A stretch of DNA of 64,000 nucleotides from Achromobacter anxifer (GTDB lineage Bacteria > Pseudomonadota > Gammaproteobacteria > Burkholderiales > Burkholderiaceae_B): NCBI RefSeq assembly GCF_903652925.1, contig NZ_CAHLAR010000001.1:930001-994000 (forward strand). Direction: 5' to 3'. Shown here in pieces: positions 15,739 to 25,366 of the stretch (its first letter is position 1; each line of letters starts with the position of its first letter). The position numbers and the translations under genes are program-made. A model generated the notes under the pieces. The model searched no databases and was not told the DNA's origin. It saw nothing but the letters and a program-made list of their open reading frames with translations.

Positions 15739-17498
15739 GCGATCTGGCATCCGACGGCATCCTGCATTACTACAAGCGCGAACTGTCCTATCTGCGCAAT
15801 CAGGGAGCAGACTTCGCGCTGCGCTATCCCAAGGTGGCATCCCGGCTGGCTCTGCATGGCACGGAGTCGCCCGATCCGCACACCGAGCGCCTGATCGAAG
15901 CCACGGCGTTCCTGGCGGCCCGGGTGCATCGCGACCTGGACCAGGAGTTTCCGCAAATCGCCGCCGCGATGCTGGACAACGTCTGCCCCACGCTGGTGCA
16001 GCCCATCCCGTCGATGACGGTGGTGCAGCTGGCTTTGGACGGCAGCCAGGGCAAGGTGACGGCTGGACTGCCCGTCGCGCGGCATAGCGGCCTGGCGGCG
16101 CGGACCGAGGCCGGCGAGCTTTGTCGCTTCCGGACGGCCTGGGACACCACGCTATGGCCCTTGAAAATGGTGGGCGCCGGCTTCTCCGAGGACCAGGCCT
16201 TGCGCCTGGAACTGGAATGCGATGCCGGCGTGGAACTGTCCGAGCTCGAAATCCGCACGCTGCGCATACACCTGCAAGGCGACTGGATGGTGACCATGCC
16301 GCTGTACGAACTGCTGGCGGCGGGCGTGGCCGGCATTTCGTTGTATGCGGAAGGAGGCGGCGTGGCGCCGTTGCCGCTGACCGCCTGGCGGGAAGTGGGG
16401 TATGCGCCCGAGGACAGCGTGCTGCCGCAGCCGCCGCACGGCTTGCCGGCGCACGGCCTGATGCAGGAGTACTTCGCCTTTCCGCGCAAGTTCCATTTCT
16501 TCGACCTGGACTTGCCGCGAGGCTTGCCGTTCAAGGGACGCCGCTGCGAGGTCGCGCTGCACCTGGACCGGCGGGCCCGTGGCCTGGGCGCCATCGGCGC
16601 GCAGCATTTCCGCCTGGGCTGCACGCCGGTGATCAACCTGTACGCGCAGACCAGCGAACCGGTCGCGATCGACGACAGCCACTACGAGTACCGCCTGGTG
16701 GCGGACAAGCGCCGCGACGAGACGACCGAAGTGCATTCCGTGTTGTCGGTGATCCTGTCCGACCCGGCGGCCGAGCGGGCCATTCCGGTGCCCAGCTATG
16801 CCGAGGTCGAGCACGCGGACGCCGCCCGCGGCACGCTGTTCTGGTCCGCCCGCAGGGAATACAGCCTGCGCGACCGCGTGGGCGGCACCGACATGTTCCT
16901 GAGCTTCGTCGACGCCCGCAATGAGATCCGCCAGCCTGCCGAACCGGTGGTCTACGCCAACCTGCTTTGCACCAACCGGCGCCTGGCCGAGCAGGTGCCG
17001 GTGGGCGCCCGTATGGTGTTCGAACGCGTGGCGCAGAACGTGTCGGTGCAATGCCTGTACGAGCCCACGGCGCAGCGCAACCCGCCCTTGGGCAGCGATG
17101 CGCTGTGGCGGCTGGTGTCGCTGTTGACGCTGAACCAGCAATCGCTGGTGGATGGCGCGACCGGACACAAGCGCCTGCAGCAGATCCTGCAACTGTTCGC
17201 TTCCGGCAGCACGCGCGAACAGGACCTGATACGCGGCTTGAAGGGCGTCAGCTCGCGTCCCGTCACGGCGCACGTGGGCAAGGAGGCATGGCGCGGCTTC
17301 TGCCACGGAACCGAAGTCACCGTGGAGTTCGACGCCGATGCGTTCGTGGGAGGATCGCCGCTGCTGCTGGGCGCGGTGCTGGCGCGGTTCTTCGCGATGT
17401 ATACCTCGGTCAACTCGTTCGTGCGGCTGGCGGTGCGCCGGGGCGACGAAACCTGGAAGCAGTGGCAGCCCATGACGGGCTGCCAGCAGTCGCTATGA
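15735..17498 (+). CDS. tssF: T6SS baseplate protein TssF
   Basis: 587 residues. It begins MSDLASDGILHYYKRELSYLRNQGADFALRYPKVASRL, the canonical TssF/ImpG N-terminus, and ends in the conserved FFAMYTSVNSFVRL segment. It starts in an ATGA overlap with tssE and itself overlaps tssG by four bases. Two TssF and one TssG form each baseplate wedge with TssE. Confidence 0.97.
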   Translation: MSDLASDGILHYYKRELSYLRNQGADFALRYPKVASRLALHGTESPDPHTERLIEATAFLAARVHRDLDQEFPQIAAAMLDNVCPTLVQPIPSMTVVQLALDGSQGKVTAGLPVARHSGLAARTEAGELCRFRTAWDTTLWPLKMVGAGFSEDQALRLELECDAGVELSELEIRTLRIHLQGDWMVTMPLYELLAAGVAGISLYAEGGGVAPLPLTAWREVGYAPEDSVLPQPPHGLPAHGLMQEYFAFPRKFHFFDLDLPRGLPFKGRRCEVALHLDRRARGLGAIGAQHFRLGCTPVINLYAQTSEPVAIDDSHYEYRLVADKRRDETTEVHSVLSVILSDPAAERAIPVPSYAEVEHADAARGTLFWSARREYSLRDRVGGTDMFLSFVDARNEIRQPAEPVVYANLLCTNRRLAEQVPVGARMVFERVAQNVSVQCLYEPTAQRNPPLGSDALWRLVSLLTLNQQSLVDGATGHKRLQQILQLFASGSTREQDLIRGLKGVSSRPVTAHVGKEAWRGFCHGTEVTVEFDADAFVGGSPLLLGAVLARFFAMYTSVNSFVRLAVRRGDETWKQWQPMTGCQQSL

Positions 17499-18520
17499 TC
17501 GCCCGGCTGCTCTCCCGCCCGCAACGCTACAACCTGTTCCAGGCGATCGCGCTGCTGGAACGCGCAACGCCCCATGCCGCGCCCCTGGGCCGGGGCAACG
17601 GCGACGGCGAGGGAGTGCGCCTGCATGGCCACGTGTCGGTCGCCTTCGAGGCCAGCGACGTGCGCGCCGTGACCCAGAGGCAGGAAACGGGGCGTTGGGG
17701 TCAGCCCATGCAGACCCGCTACGCCCTGATCACGCCCGTGATGACGCTGGCCGGCGCCAGCAGTCCGCTGCCCCTGGCGTACACCGAATTGGTGCTGCAA
17801 CGCCGGGCGGCGCGCGATCACGCCACCGCTGAGTTCCTGGACATCTTCAATCACCGGTTCCTGTCCTTTTTCTACCGGGGCCGCAAGAAGCACGCACTGG
17901 GTCTGAATGCGTCCGCGCCGCAGGCTTCGGCGTTGGTGGGCTGCCTGGACGCATTGAGCGACCTCGGTTATGCCCGCGATGAGACAGGACCCAAGGGGCA
18001 GCGCCTGTGGGTCAGGCACGCCGGCTTTCTGGGCATGGCGACGCGCTCCATGAGCGGATTGCTGGCGTTGCTGGCGGACCGCCTGGACCTGAAGGTGCGG
18101 GGCCAGCAGTTCGTGGGGCAATGGCGGACGCTGGATGCGCAGGACCATTCGCGCCTGGGCGGCAAGGGGTTGGCGCTGAATGCATCGCGCGCGCTGGGCC
18201 GCCGGGTATGGGACCAGGCCGCCGGCATCCGCATCGAGTTCCTGGACCTGAGTCCCGCCCGGTTCGAGCGCCTGCTGCCCGGGGGCGACGACCACGAGCT
18301 GGCGCTGTGGCTGATTCGCAGCCACCTCCGGCGCGACCTGAACGTGGATTTCGTGCTGCACGCGCAGCCGCGCGCGGGCGCGAGCGCGCTGGGTGGCGTG
18401 GCCGGGTCCAGGCTGGGCTGGACCAGCTGGGCGACCGCGTCGCCGCGGACCGTCACTCCGACGCCCGTGCGCCTGTCGGCGCGCATGGCGTCTGCTTCCT
18501 CATCGGCCAACCGTACATAA
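17495..18520 (+). CDS. tssG: T6SS baseplate protein TssG
   Basis: 341 residues. RYNLFQAIALLERATP near the N-terminus, VSVAFEASDV, and the central FLDIFNHRFLSFFYR identify TssG/ImpH. The C-terminus contains GWTSW. The ATG overlaps the tssF stop (ATGA), so the first 500 bases of the longer in-frame upstream frame belong to tssF. clpV follows after 12 bases. Confidence 0.96.
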   Translation: MIARLLSRPQRYNLFQAIALLERATPHAAPLGRGNGDGEGVRLHGHVSVAFEASDVRAVTQRQETGRWGQPMQTRYALITPVMTLAGASSPLPLAYTELVLQRRAARDHATAEFLDIFNHRFLSFFYRGRKKHALGLNASAPQASALVGCLDALSDLGYARDETGPKGQRLWVRHAGFLGMATRSMSGLLALLADRLDLKVRGQQFVGQWRTLDAQDHSRLGGKGLALNASRALGRRVWDQAAGIRIEFLDLSPARFERLLPGGDDHELALWLIRSHLRRDLNVDFVLHAQPRAGASALGGVAGSRLGWTSWATASPRTVTPTPVRLSARMASASSSANRT

Positions 18521-18532
18521 GGCAAATCAGGC

Positions 18533-21229
18533 ATGGATATCGACATCCGCACGCTGCTGTCCCGGCTTAACCCGGTCTGCAAGCACGCGATGGAACTGGC
18601 GGCGCAGCAATGCGTGCGCCAGACGCATTACAACGTGGATGTCGAGCACCTGCTGCTGACGCTGCTGGATACCGCCGCGCCGGATCTGAACGCGGTGCTG
18701 GACCATTATCAGATCCGGGCGGAAGACGTGTCGGCACAATTGCAGCGCGCCCAGGAGCAGTTCAAGCGTGGCAATGGCCGCACGCCGGCCTTGTCGCCGA
18801 ACTTTTCTCCCTTGTTCCAGGAAGCGTGGCTGCTCAGCTCGATGCTGCTGGGACAGCAGCAGATCCGATCCGGCACGCTGCTGCTGGCGCTGCTGGAAGT
18901 CGACAGCCTGCGCGGGCTGCTGCTGGAGTCGGCGCCGGGCCTGCTGAACATCTCGCGGGCCGGCTTGCGCGCCGCGTTGCCGTCGATCCTGGCCGGCAGC
19001 GCCGAAGACGCGGGGAACCCTTCCACGCAGTCCGAGCCAGGGGCCGAGGCCCTGCCTGCTGGCGGCGAGTCCGCCATGCCTACGCCGGGCCAGGGGGCGG
19101 CGCGCCAATCCGCGCTGGAGTTGTACACGGTGGACCTGACAGCGCAGGCGCGCGAGGGGGCGATCGATCCCGTGCGAGGGCGCGATGGCGAAATCCGCCA
19201 GCTGATCGACGTGCTGCTGCGCCGCCGCCAGAACAATCCGATCCTGACGGGCGAGGCCGGCGTGGGCAAGACCGCCGTGGTCGAGGGCTTCGCGCAGCGT
19301 GTCGTGCAAGGCGACGTGCCGCCGGCCCTGCGCAATGTGTCGGTACGGTCATTGGACCTGGCGCTGTTGCAGGCCGGGGCTGGGGTGCGCGGCGAATTCG
19401 AGAACCGGCTGAAGTCGGTGATCGGCGAGGTGAAGGCGTCGGCGATGCCGGTCATCCTGTTCATCGACGAGGCCCATCAGCTGATCGGCGCCGGCGGCAG
19501 CGAAGGGCAGGGCGACGCCGCCAATCTGCTCAAGCCGGCCCTGGCGCGCGGCGAATTGCGCACCATAGCCGCCACGACCTGGGCCGAGTACAAGCGCTAC
19601 GTTGAGCGCGATCCGGCGCTGGCCCGGCGCTTCCAGGTCGTCAAGGTGGAAGAGCCCACCGAGGCGGCGGCCGTGGAAATGCTGCGCGGCATGGTGCAAC
19701 GGCTGGAAGCCCATCACGGCGTCGAGATCCTGGATTCCGCGGTCCGGGACGCCGTGAAGCTGTCGCACCGCTATATCTCCGGGCGGCAGCTGCCGGACAA
19801 GGCCATCAGCGTGCTGGACACGGCTTGCGCCAGGGTGGCGATCGGCCAGAGCGCGGAGCCGGAGGAAATCGAGGCCCTGGGGCGGGCGATCGAGTCCGCC
19901 GAAAACCAGTTGCGAATCCTGCGCCACGAGGCAGCCACGGGCGCGGACCGCGCCGACGCGATCGCCGCGACGCAGCGCCAGATCGAAGAGCAACGCGAAC
20001 AGCATCGCCGGTCGGGAGAAAAGCTGGCGGCCGAGCGCGGCGCCGTGGCTGAAATCCTGGGCTGGCGCCGCCGCATCGCGGAGCGCATCGCCGCCGATGG
20101 CGGCGCGACGGCGGACGAGGAGGACCTGGACGCGCTGACCGCCAATCTGACCCGCCTGGAAAAGGGCCTGGAGGCAGTCCAGAACGACGAGCCCATCGTG
20201 CCAGTGTGCGTGGATTCCTCGGTCGTGGCGAAGGTGATTTCCGGCTGGACCGGCATTCCAGTGGGCCGGATGCTGGCGGATGAGCTGCACACGGTCCTGT
20301 ACCTGCAGGACAAGCTGTCCGGGCGCATCGTAGGGCAAAACGAAGCTCTCGACGCCATCGCCCGGCGCATCCGCACCTTCCGCGCGGACCTGGACGATCC
20401 GGGCAAGCCGGTGGGCGTGTTCCTGCTGCTGGGCCCCAGCGGCGTCGGCAAAACCGAAACCGCGTGCGCGCTGGCCGATACGCTATATGGCGGCGAACGC
20501 AACATGATCACCATCAACATGTCGGAGTTCCAGGAAGCGCATAGCGTTTCCGGCCTGAAAGGCGCGCCGCCCGGGTACGTGGGGTACGGCCGGGGCGGCG
20601 TGCTGACCGAAGCGGTGCGGCGCCGGCCCTATAGCGTGGTGCTGCTGGACGAAATGGAGAAGGCCCACCCCGACGTGCTTGAGCTGTTTTTCCAGGTGTT
20701 CGACAAGGGGACCATGGAGGATGGCGAGGGCGTTTCGATCGACTTCAAGAACACCCTGATCCTGCTGACGTCGAACGCTTCGCAGGACGTCATCACCGAT
20801 GCCTGCCGGGGCGGGGAGCGCCCTACGCCCGAGGCTTTGATCGAGCGCTTGCGCGCGCCCTTGCTGCGCCAGTTCAGCCCGGCGTTCCTGGGGCGGCTGG
20901 TGATGGTGCCGTACTACCCGCTGGGCGATGCCCAGATCAACGCCATCGTCAACCTGAAGCTCGGACGCCTGGCGCGGCGCTTCGAGCGCAATCATCACGC
21001 CCGTCTGGGCTGGGACGATGCCGTGGCGCAGTCGATCGCGGCGCGTTGCAAGGAAGTGGACAGCGGGGCGCGCAATGTGGACCACATCCTGACCCAGGCG
21101 GTGCTGCCGGAGCTGGCGCGCCAGGTGCTGGAACGCATTTCCGTGGCGGCGCCGTTCGGCGGTGTCCATCTGGGCCTGACGCCGGCGGGCGCGATCGATT
21201 TCCAGTTCCACGACGCGGAGGCGGGGTAG
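18533..21229 (+). CDS. tssH: T6SS sheath-recycling AAA+ ATPase ClpV (TssH)
   Basis: 898 residues. An N-terminal Clp repeat domain (about 1-150) and an Ala/Gly-rich linker precede two AAA+ modules, with Walker A motifs at about 240-247 (GEAGVGKT) and 634-641 (GPSGVGKT) and Walker B motifs VILFIDEAHQ and VVLLDEMEKAHP. A coiled-coil middle domain lies between them (about 425-520). It disassembles contracted TssBC sheaths. Its place inside the T6SS block and its N-domain separate it from the chaperone ClpB. Confidence 0.97.
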   Translation: MDIDIRTLLSRLNPVCKHAMELAAQQCVRQTHYNVDVEHLLLTLLDTAAPDLNAVLDHYQIRAEDVSAQLQRAQEQFKRGNGRTPALSPNFSPLFQEAWLLSSMLLGQQQIRSGTLLLALLEVDSLRGLLLESAPGLLNISRAGLRAALPSILAGSAEDAGNPSTQSEPGAEALPAGGESAMPTPGQGAARQSALELYTVDLTAQAREGAIDPVRGRDGEIRQLIDVLLRRRQNNPILTGEAGVGKTAVVEGFAQRVVQGDVPPALRNVSVRSLDLALLQAGAGVRGEFENRLKSVIGEVKASAMPVILFIDEAHQLIGAGGSEGQGDAANLLKPALARGELRTIAATTWAEYKRYVERDPALARRFQVVKVEEPTEAAAVEMLRGMVQRLEAHHGVEILDSAVRDAVKLSHRYISGRQLPDKAISVLDTACARVAIGQSAEPEEIEALGRAIESAENQLRILRHEAATGADRADAIAATQRQIEEQREQHRRSGEKLAAERGAVAEILGWRRRIAERIAADGGATADEEDLDALTANLTRLEKGLEAVQNDEPIVPVCVDSSVVAKVISGWTGIPVGRMLADELHTVLYLQDKLSGRIVGQNEALDAIARRIRTFRADLDDPGKPVGVFLLLGPSGVGKTETACALADTLYGGERNMITINMSEFQEAHSVSGLKGAPPGYVGYGRGGVLTEAVRRRPYSVVLLDEMEKAHPDVLELFFQVFDKGTMEDGEGVSIDFKNTLILLTSNASQDVITDACRGGERPTPEALIERLRAPLLRQFSPAFLGRLVMVPYYPLGDAQINAIVNLKLGRLARRFERNHHARLGWDDAVAQSIAARCKEVDSGARNVDHILTQAVLPELARQVLERISVAAPFGGVHLGLTPAGAIDFQFHDAEAG

Positions 21230-21233
21230 TTCC

Positions 21234-23108
21234 ATGGCCACCGACCAGACTCAAGCCAATTGGTTCGCCTCGGTAGCCACCCCGTTCGGCAAGGACGTCC
21301 TGCTGCTGGATTCCTTCAGCGGGCGCGAAGCGATGTCGGAGCTGTTCCGGTTCGATCTCAGGATGCGGTCGGCCAACAAGGCGCTGGATGCGCGGGCCAT
21401 CGTCGGCAAGGCGGTCACGGTGACCTTGCAGCGTCCGCGCCTGAGGCCTCGCTACTTCAACGGGATCGTGACGCGCTTCGTGCATCTGGGCGCGGATCGC
21501 GGGCATGCCTACTACCAGGCCGAATTGCAGCCGCGCCTGTGGCTGCTGACCCTGGGGCGGGACCGGGTCATCCACCAGAACAAGACCGCGCCGGAGATCA
21601 TCAAGGAAGTGCTGGGACGCTACGAGGTGGCGTTCGAAGCCCGGCTGGGAGCGGGCGCCTATCCGCAGCGTCCCTATTGCGTGCAGTACGACGAAAGCCC
21701 GTTCGACTTCATTTCCCGCCTGATGGAGGAGGAAGGAATCTTCTACTTCTTCGACGGCGCCGATGGCAAGCACACGCTGGTGCTGGCCGACAGCCCTGCC
21801 GCGCACCCCGTGAACACGCACGCGGCCCGCCTGCAGTGCGCGCTGGACGAAGACCACGCGGCCGATCCCGACCGCGTGCAGACCTTCGAGATGGCGCACG
21901 GCATCGTGGCGCCGGGGCACGTGCTGGCCGATTACGACTATCTGACGGCGACCACCTCGCTTGCCGCTACGCGCAAGCCGGCGCTGTTGCCCGGGGCCCG
22001 GCACTACGTCTATCCCGGCAAGTACGCGGACGCGGCGGACGGCGACCGCAAGGCCGCCATCAGGCTGGCGGCGCAACAGGCCGATGGACAGGTGGGCAAC
22101 GGCGTGAGCGGATGCCATGGCCTGTCCGCGGGGTCCCGCTTTGAACTGGCCGGCCATCCGGACAATGCCTTGAATGTTCAGTACGTCCTGCGGGCCGTCA
22201 TGCACGACGCCACCCAGGAGCGGTACCGCAACCGCTTCGAAGTGCAGCCCGAGGCCGTGCCGTTCCGTCCCAGGCTTCTTACGCCGCGGCCCCAGGTCAC
22301 GGGGACGCACACGGCCCGGGTCGTGGGACTGGCGGGCGAGGAGATCTGGACCGACGCGCACGGACGGGTGAAGCTGAAATTCCATTGGGACGACGGTCCG
22401 GCGCGCGACCAGGACAGCTCCTGCTGGGTCCGCGTGTCGCAGACCCTGGCCGGCCAGGGCTGGGGGCACTGGTTCCTGCCCAGGGTGGGGCAGGAGGTGG
22501 TGGTGAGCTATGTCGACGGAGATCCTGACCGGCCGCTGGTGACCGGCACGGTCTACAACAAGCAGCAGACCTTGCCGGTGCAGCTGCCGGCCGCGCAGAC
22601 GCAGAGCGTGATGCGGTCGCGCTCGTCCAAGCGCGGGGTGGCGGGCAATGAAATCCGCATGGAAGACAAGCTCGACGCGGAAGAGCTGTACCTGCACGCG
22701 CAGAAGGACATGCGGGTCGCCGTCGAGGACGCACTCGCGACGGAGATCGGCGGCGACGAAAGCCGCATCGTCAAGCAGGGCGATCGCCGCATCGAGGTGC
22801 AGAAGGGCAAGGAGTCGCATCGGGTGAAGGGCGCGCGCAGTGTCGAGGTCGGCGGCGACGAAACGCACGCCAACCGGGCGGCCTTCAGCCAGGACGTCGC
22901 TGGCAACTACACGCTGAAGGTCAGCGGCAATCTCGTCATCGACGTCACGGGGTCCATCAGCTTCAAAAGCGGATCGACGTTGACGGCGCAAGCCGGAACG
23001 ACGCTCAGCACCAAGGCGCTGACGATGGAACACAAGGCGACGGCGACGCAGACCGTCGATGGCGGCGGCATGTTGGCGCTCAAGGGCGGCCTGGTCAAGA
23101 TCAATTGA
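21234..23108 (+). CDS. vgrG: T6SS spike protein VgrG (TssI)
   Basis: 624 residues. The gp27-like part is recognised by PYCVQYDESPFDFISRLMEEEGIFYFF at about 145-170, followed by the gp5 OB-fold (GRVKLKFHWDD, RVGQEVVVSYVDGDPDRPLVTGTVYN) and the repetitive beta-helix needle. The protein ends in a short DUF2345-like stalk (GSTLTAQAGTTLSTK...GGLVKIN) with no catalytic extension, so it is not an evolved VgrG. It probably carries its cargo through the PAAR-like tip encoded two genes downstream. Confidence 0.96.
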   Translation: MATDQTQANWFASVATPFGKDVLLLDSFSGREAMSELFRFDLRMRSANKALDARAIVGKAVTVTLQRPRLRPRYFNGIVTRFVHLGADRGHAYYQAELQPRLWLLTLGRDRVIHQNKTAPEIIKEVLGRYEVAFEARLGAGAYPQRPYCVQYDESPFDFISRLMEEEGIFYFFDGADGKHTLVLADSPAAHPVNTHAARLQCALDEDHAADPDRVQTFEMAHGIVAPGHVLADYDYLTATTSLAATRKPALLPGARHYVYPGKYADAADGDRKAAIRLAAQQADGQVGNGVSGCHGLSAGSRFELAGHPDNALNVQYVLRAVMHDATQERYRNRFEVQPEAVPFRPRLLTPRPQVTGTHTARVVGLAGEEIWTDAHGRVKLKFHWDDGPARDQDSSCWVRVSQTLAGQGWGHWFLPRVGQEVVVSYVDGDPDRPLVTGTVYNKQQTLPVQLPAAQTQSVMRSRSSKRGVAGNEIRMEDKLDAEELYLHAQKDMRVAVEDALATEIGGDESRIVKQGDRRIEVQKGKESHRVKGARSVEVGGDETHANRAAFSQDVAGNYTLKVSGNLVIDVTGSISFKSGSTLTAQAGTTLSTKALTMEHKATATQTVDGGGMLALKGGLVKIN

Positions 23109-23116
23109 GGCGCGAC

Positions 23117-23818
23117 ATGCATAGCCCCGACATCTCACCGCCCGAGGCCCGGAACGAAACCCGGATCGTGGAAGAGCTGGACGAGAGCGGCCGTCTGGTG
23201 GCGCGCAGCGCCTGGCAGAACGGCGTGGCGCAAGGCCTGTTGACACGCTATGGCGCGGACGGAGAGGTGCTGCTGCAGGCGGAGTTCCAGCAGGGTTGCC
23301 TGTCCGGCACGCTGCGGGTGTACGACGAACGGGGCGGATTGCTGCGCGCAGCGTCCTACGCCGGCGGCAAGCTGCACGGCGAAGTGCTGTCCTACCGCGA
23401 TGGAAAGCTGGCGTCGAGCCAGCGCTATGAGCTGGGAGTCTTGCACGGCGCATGCGTGTCATACGCGCCATCCGGCCTGGAGACGCTGCGGCAGAACTAT
23501 CTGGCGGGCAAGCTGGATGGCGTGGCCGAGTACCTGCAAGATGATGTGGTGGTTCGCCGCGAGACCTATAGCCTGGGCGTGCTGGAGGGTGAAACGCGTG
23601 ATTACGCGCCGGACGGCGCGTTGCAGGCAGTATCGCCATACCGCGCAGGGGTGTTGCACGGTATCGCCCGCCGCTACGGCCCGGATGGCGCGGTGCTGGC
23701 CGAGCGCCGCTATGTGAATGGCGTGCCCGCGCAGCCTTGGCGCCTCCTGGCCGAGGTCAGCGCCGAGCCTGCGCCTCCCACCCTGGGCGCGCGGCTGGAA
23801 AAGTGGGTCAGGGGATAG
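23117..23818 (+). CDS. YwqK/MORN-repeat protein linked to VgrG
   Basis: 233 residues from ATG 23117; GAGG lies six bases upstream, making this better than the in-frame TTG 23105. The protein is a run of about eight to nine degenerate MORN/YwqK repeats of the type G-x-L-x-G...Y-x-x-x-G-x-L (for example GGKLHGEVLSYRDGKL and GVLHGIARRYGPDGAV). There is no signal peptide, membrane helix or visible enzyme domain. It sits between vgrG and the DUF4280 tip gene, as such proteins often do. It may be an adaptor, an immunity-type protein or a spike accessory; the sequence does not decide. Confidence 0.8.
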   Translation: MHSPDISPPEARNETRIVEELDESGRLVARSAWQNGVAQGLLTRYGADGEVLLQAEFQQGCLSGTLRVYDERGGLLRAASYAGGKLHGEVLSYRDGKLASSQRYELGVLHGACVSYAPSGLETLRQNYLAGKLDGVAEYLQDDVVVRRETYSLGVLEGETRDYAPDGALQAVSPYRAGVLHGIARRYGPDGAVLAERRYVNGVPAQPWRLLAEVSAEPAPPTLGARLEKWVRG

Positions 23819-23820
23819 CC

Positions 23821-24207
23821 ATGGCCTTGCAAATCACTACCGGCTCGGCCGTGATGTGCAGCTTTGGCGCGGCGCCGTCGGTGCTGAACGTGATGCCGGC
23901 GGGCGTGCTGGCGGGCGCGCTGCCCGCGGCCACCATCATGGATCACGCGCCCATCGCCAACGTGGCGCCCTTCGGCATGTGCAGCTGCCTGGGCAACCCG
24001 ACGGTCGCGGCCGCCACCGCCGCGGCTGCGGGCGTCCTGACGCCCATGCCTTGCATGCCCGCGACGCCGGGACCGTGGCTGCCGGGTTCACCCACCGTGC
24101 TGATCGGCGGAAAGCCCGCCTTGCAGGACGCGTCGATGCTGATGTGCGTCTGGGGTGGGGTGATCCGGATCACGGCGCCCGCGCAGGTCACGACTTTGGT
24201 TCCCTGA
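23821..24207 (+). CDS. DUF4280 / PAAR-like T6SS spike tip protein
   Basis: 128 residues starting MALQITTGSAVMCSFG. The DUF4280 pattern is present: Cys near position 14, PSVLNVMP, IMDHAPIANVAPFGMCSC, then CMPATPGPW and GKPALQDASMLMCVWGGVI. Conserved Cys residues replace the His/Cys zinc set of classical PAAR proteins. It is expected to cap the VgrG needle. There is no C-terminal toxin extension. It starts two bases after the MORN gene. Confidence 0.9.
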   Translation: MALQITTGSAVMCSFGAAPSVLNVMPAGVLAGALPAATIMDHAPIANVAPFGMCSCLGNPTVAAATAAAAGVLTPMPCMPATPGPWLPGSPTVLIGGKPALQDASMLMCVWGGVIRITAPAQVTTLVP

Positions 24208-24219
24208 GGATCTGAACGC

Positions 24220-24426
24220 ATGTCTTACGTATTCTCCCTGACCCCTCGCATGTTGACCGTCACGCTGGCCTGCGCCGGCCTGCTCTGTGTCCTGTTGTTC
24301 CTGCTGGGCTTCCAGATCGGAGCCCGCCTGTCGGAACCGCCGGCGCCGCCGCCGGGCATCGCCGCCGCTGCGTCCGCGACGAGCGACGGCGATGCCGCGG
24401 TGCCCAAGGTGGACCGCCATGACTGA
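24220..24426 (+). CDS. Small single-pass membrane protein in the T6SS cluster (68 aa)
   Basis: A hydrophobic segment (about residues 12-34, TVTLACAGLLCVLLFLLGFQIG) is followed by a short Pro/Ala-rich tail. The positive charges are few, so topology is uncertain. It follows the PAAR-like gene by 12 bases and precedes the solute-binding protein gene by 45 bases on the same strand. I do not recognise a family. It could belong to the T6SS or to the transport cassette that follows. Confidence 0.7.
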   Translation: MSYVFSLTPRMLTVTLACAGLLCVLLFLLGFQIGARLSEPPAPPPGIAAAASATSDGDAAVPKVDRHD

Positions 24427-24471
24427 GTCCCCGGGTTTCTTCCTTTGGCTATCAACAGGCCGGAGTCTTGC

Positions 24472-25344
24472 ATGCAGCACCTATTGAAAGTGATTTCCCG
24501 GTCCGCCCGCTGCGCCGCGCTGGCGGCGTTCTTCTGCGTGGCGTCGGCAGTGGCCTGGAGCGCAGCCGCGCAGGCCCAGACCGGCGTGGTCCGCATGGAC
24601 AACGGCGTGCTGCTGGCGCCCGAGTTCGCCCGGATCATCAACCGGGGGGAGCTGGTGGTGGCATTGCTGGGGGTGGACCAGCCTCCGTTCTTCGAAGAGA
24701 AGAACGGCAAGCTGAGCGGTTTTGACGTGGATTTCGCGCGCGAGATCGCGCAGAAGCTGGGAGTGCGGGTGCGCTTCAACCGCCAGGCCCAGACCTTCGA
24801 CGGCGTGGTGACCCTGTTGGCCGAAGGCCAGGCGGACGTGGCCATCAGCAAGCTGTCGCGCACCCTGTCGCGGGCGCGGGTGGTCAGCTTCAGCGCGCCG
24901 TACCTGTCGCTCAAGCGCGCCCTGTTGCTGAACCGCGTCAAGTTCGCGCAGTTGGCGCGCGGCCGCTCGGTGCCGGAGGTGATCCGCGCCTACACCGGCA
25001 CCATAGGCGTGGTGGCCAACTCCTCGTATGCAGACTACGTGAAGGCCAATTTTCCGCAGGCCGACGTGCGCCAGTACCCCACTTGGCCGGCCGTGCTGTC
25101 GGCGCTGGACAGCGGGGAGGTCACCGCCGCCTATCGCGACGAATTCGAGGTCAAGCGCGTGCTGAAGATCGACCCGACCGCCTCATTGCGGCTGCGGGTC
25201 GTGACGCTGCAGGACCTGGAGGACACCCTGGGCATGGCGGTCAATGCCTCGGACCAGGCGCTGCTGGGCTTCATCAACCTGTACCTGGCAGACCGCAGCG
25301 AGCGGTTCGACGTCAACGTGGTCCTGCAGGCCACCAATCACTGA
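24472..25344 (+). CDS. Family-3 periplasmic amino-acid-binding protein inside the T6SS cluster
   Basis: 290 residues. A long Sec signal peptide (cleavage probably after AAQA, about residue 36) is followed by a family-3 (PF00497-type) solute-binding domain: FDVDFAREIAQKLGVRVRF, GQADVAISKLSRTLSRARVVSFSAPY. ATG 24472 is preceded by CGGAG at six bases; an upstream in-frame TTG has no ribosome-binding site. Proteins of this type deliver polar amino acids to ABC permeases, yet no ABC permease or ATPase is encoded nearby. The next gene is instead a secondary transporter. It is likely to bind an amino acid or dicarboxylate. Confidence 0.88.
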   Translation: MQHLLKVISRSARCAALAAFFCVASAVAWSAAAQAQTGVVRMDNGVLLAPEFARIINRGELVVALLGVDQPPFFEEKNGKLSGFDVDFAREIAQKLGVRVRFNRQAQTFDGVVTLLAEGQADVAISKLSRTLSRARVVSFSAPYLSLKRALLLNRVKFAQLARGRSVPEVIRAYTGTIGVVANSSYADYVKANFPQADVRQYPTWPAVLSALDSGEVTAAYRDEFEVKRVLKIDPTASLRLRVVTLQDLEDTLGMAVNASDQALLGFINLYLADRSERFDVNVVLQATNH

Positions 25345-25366
25345 GGCAGGCGCAAGCTGGATCATC

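Noticed and set aside
23105-23116. TTG start for the MORN/YwqK protein overlapping the vgrG stop
   Set aside because: It has no ribosome-binding site; GAGG is suitably placed for ATG 23117.
24472-25344. Calling the binding protein part of an ABC transporter
   Set aside because: No ABC permease or ATPase gene is nearby; the linked transport genes are DAACS-family secondary transporters.
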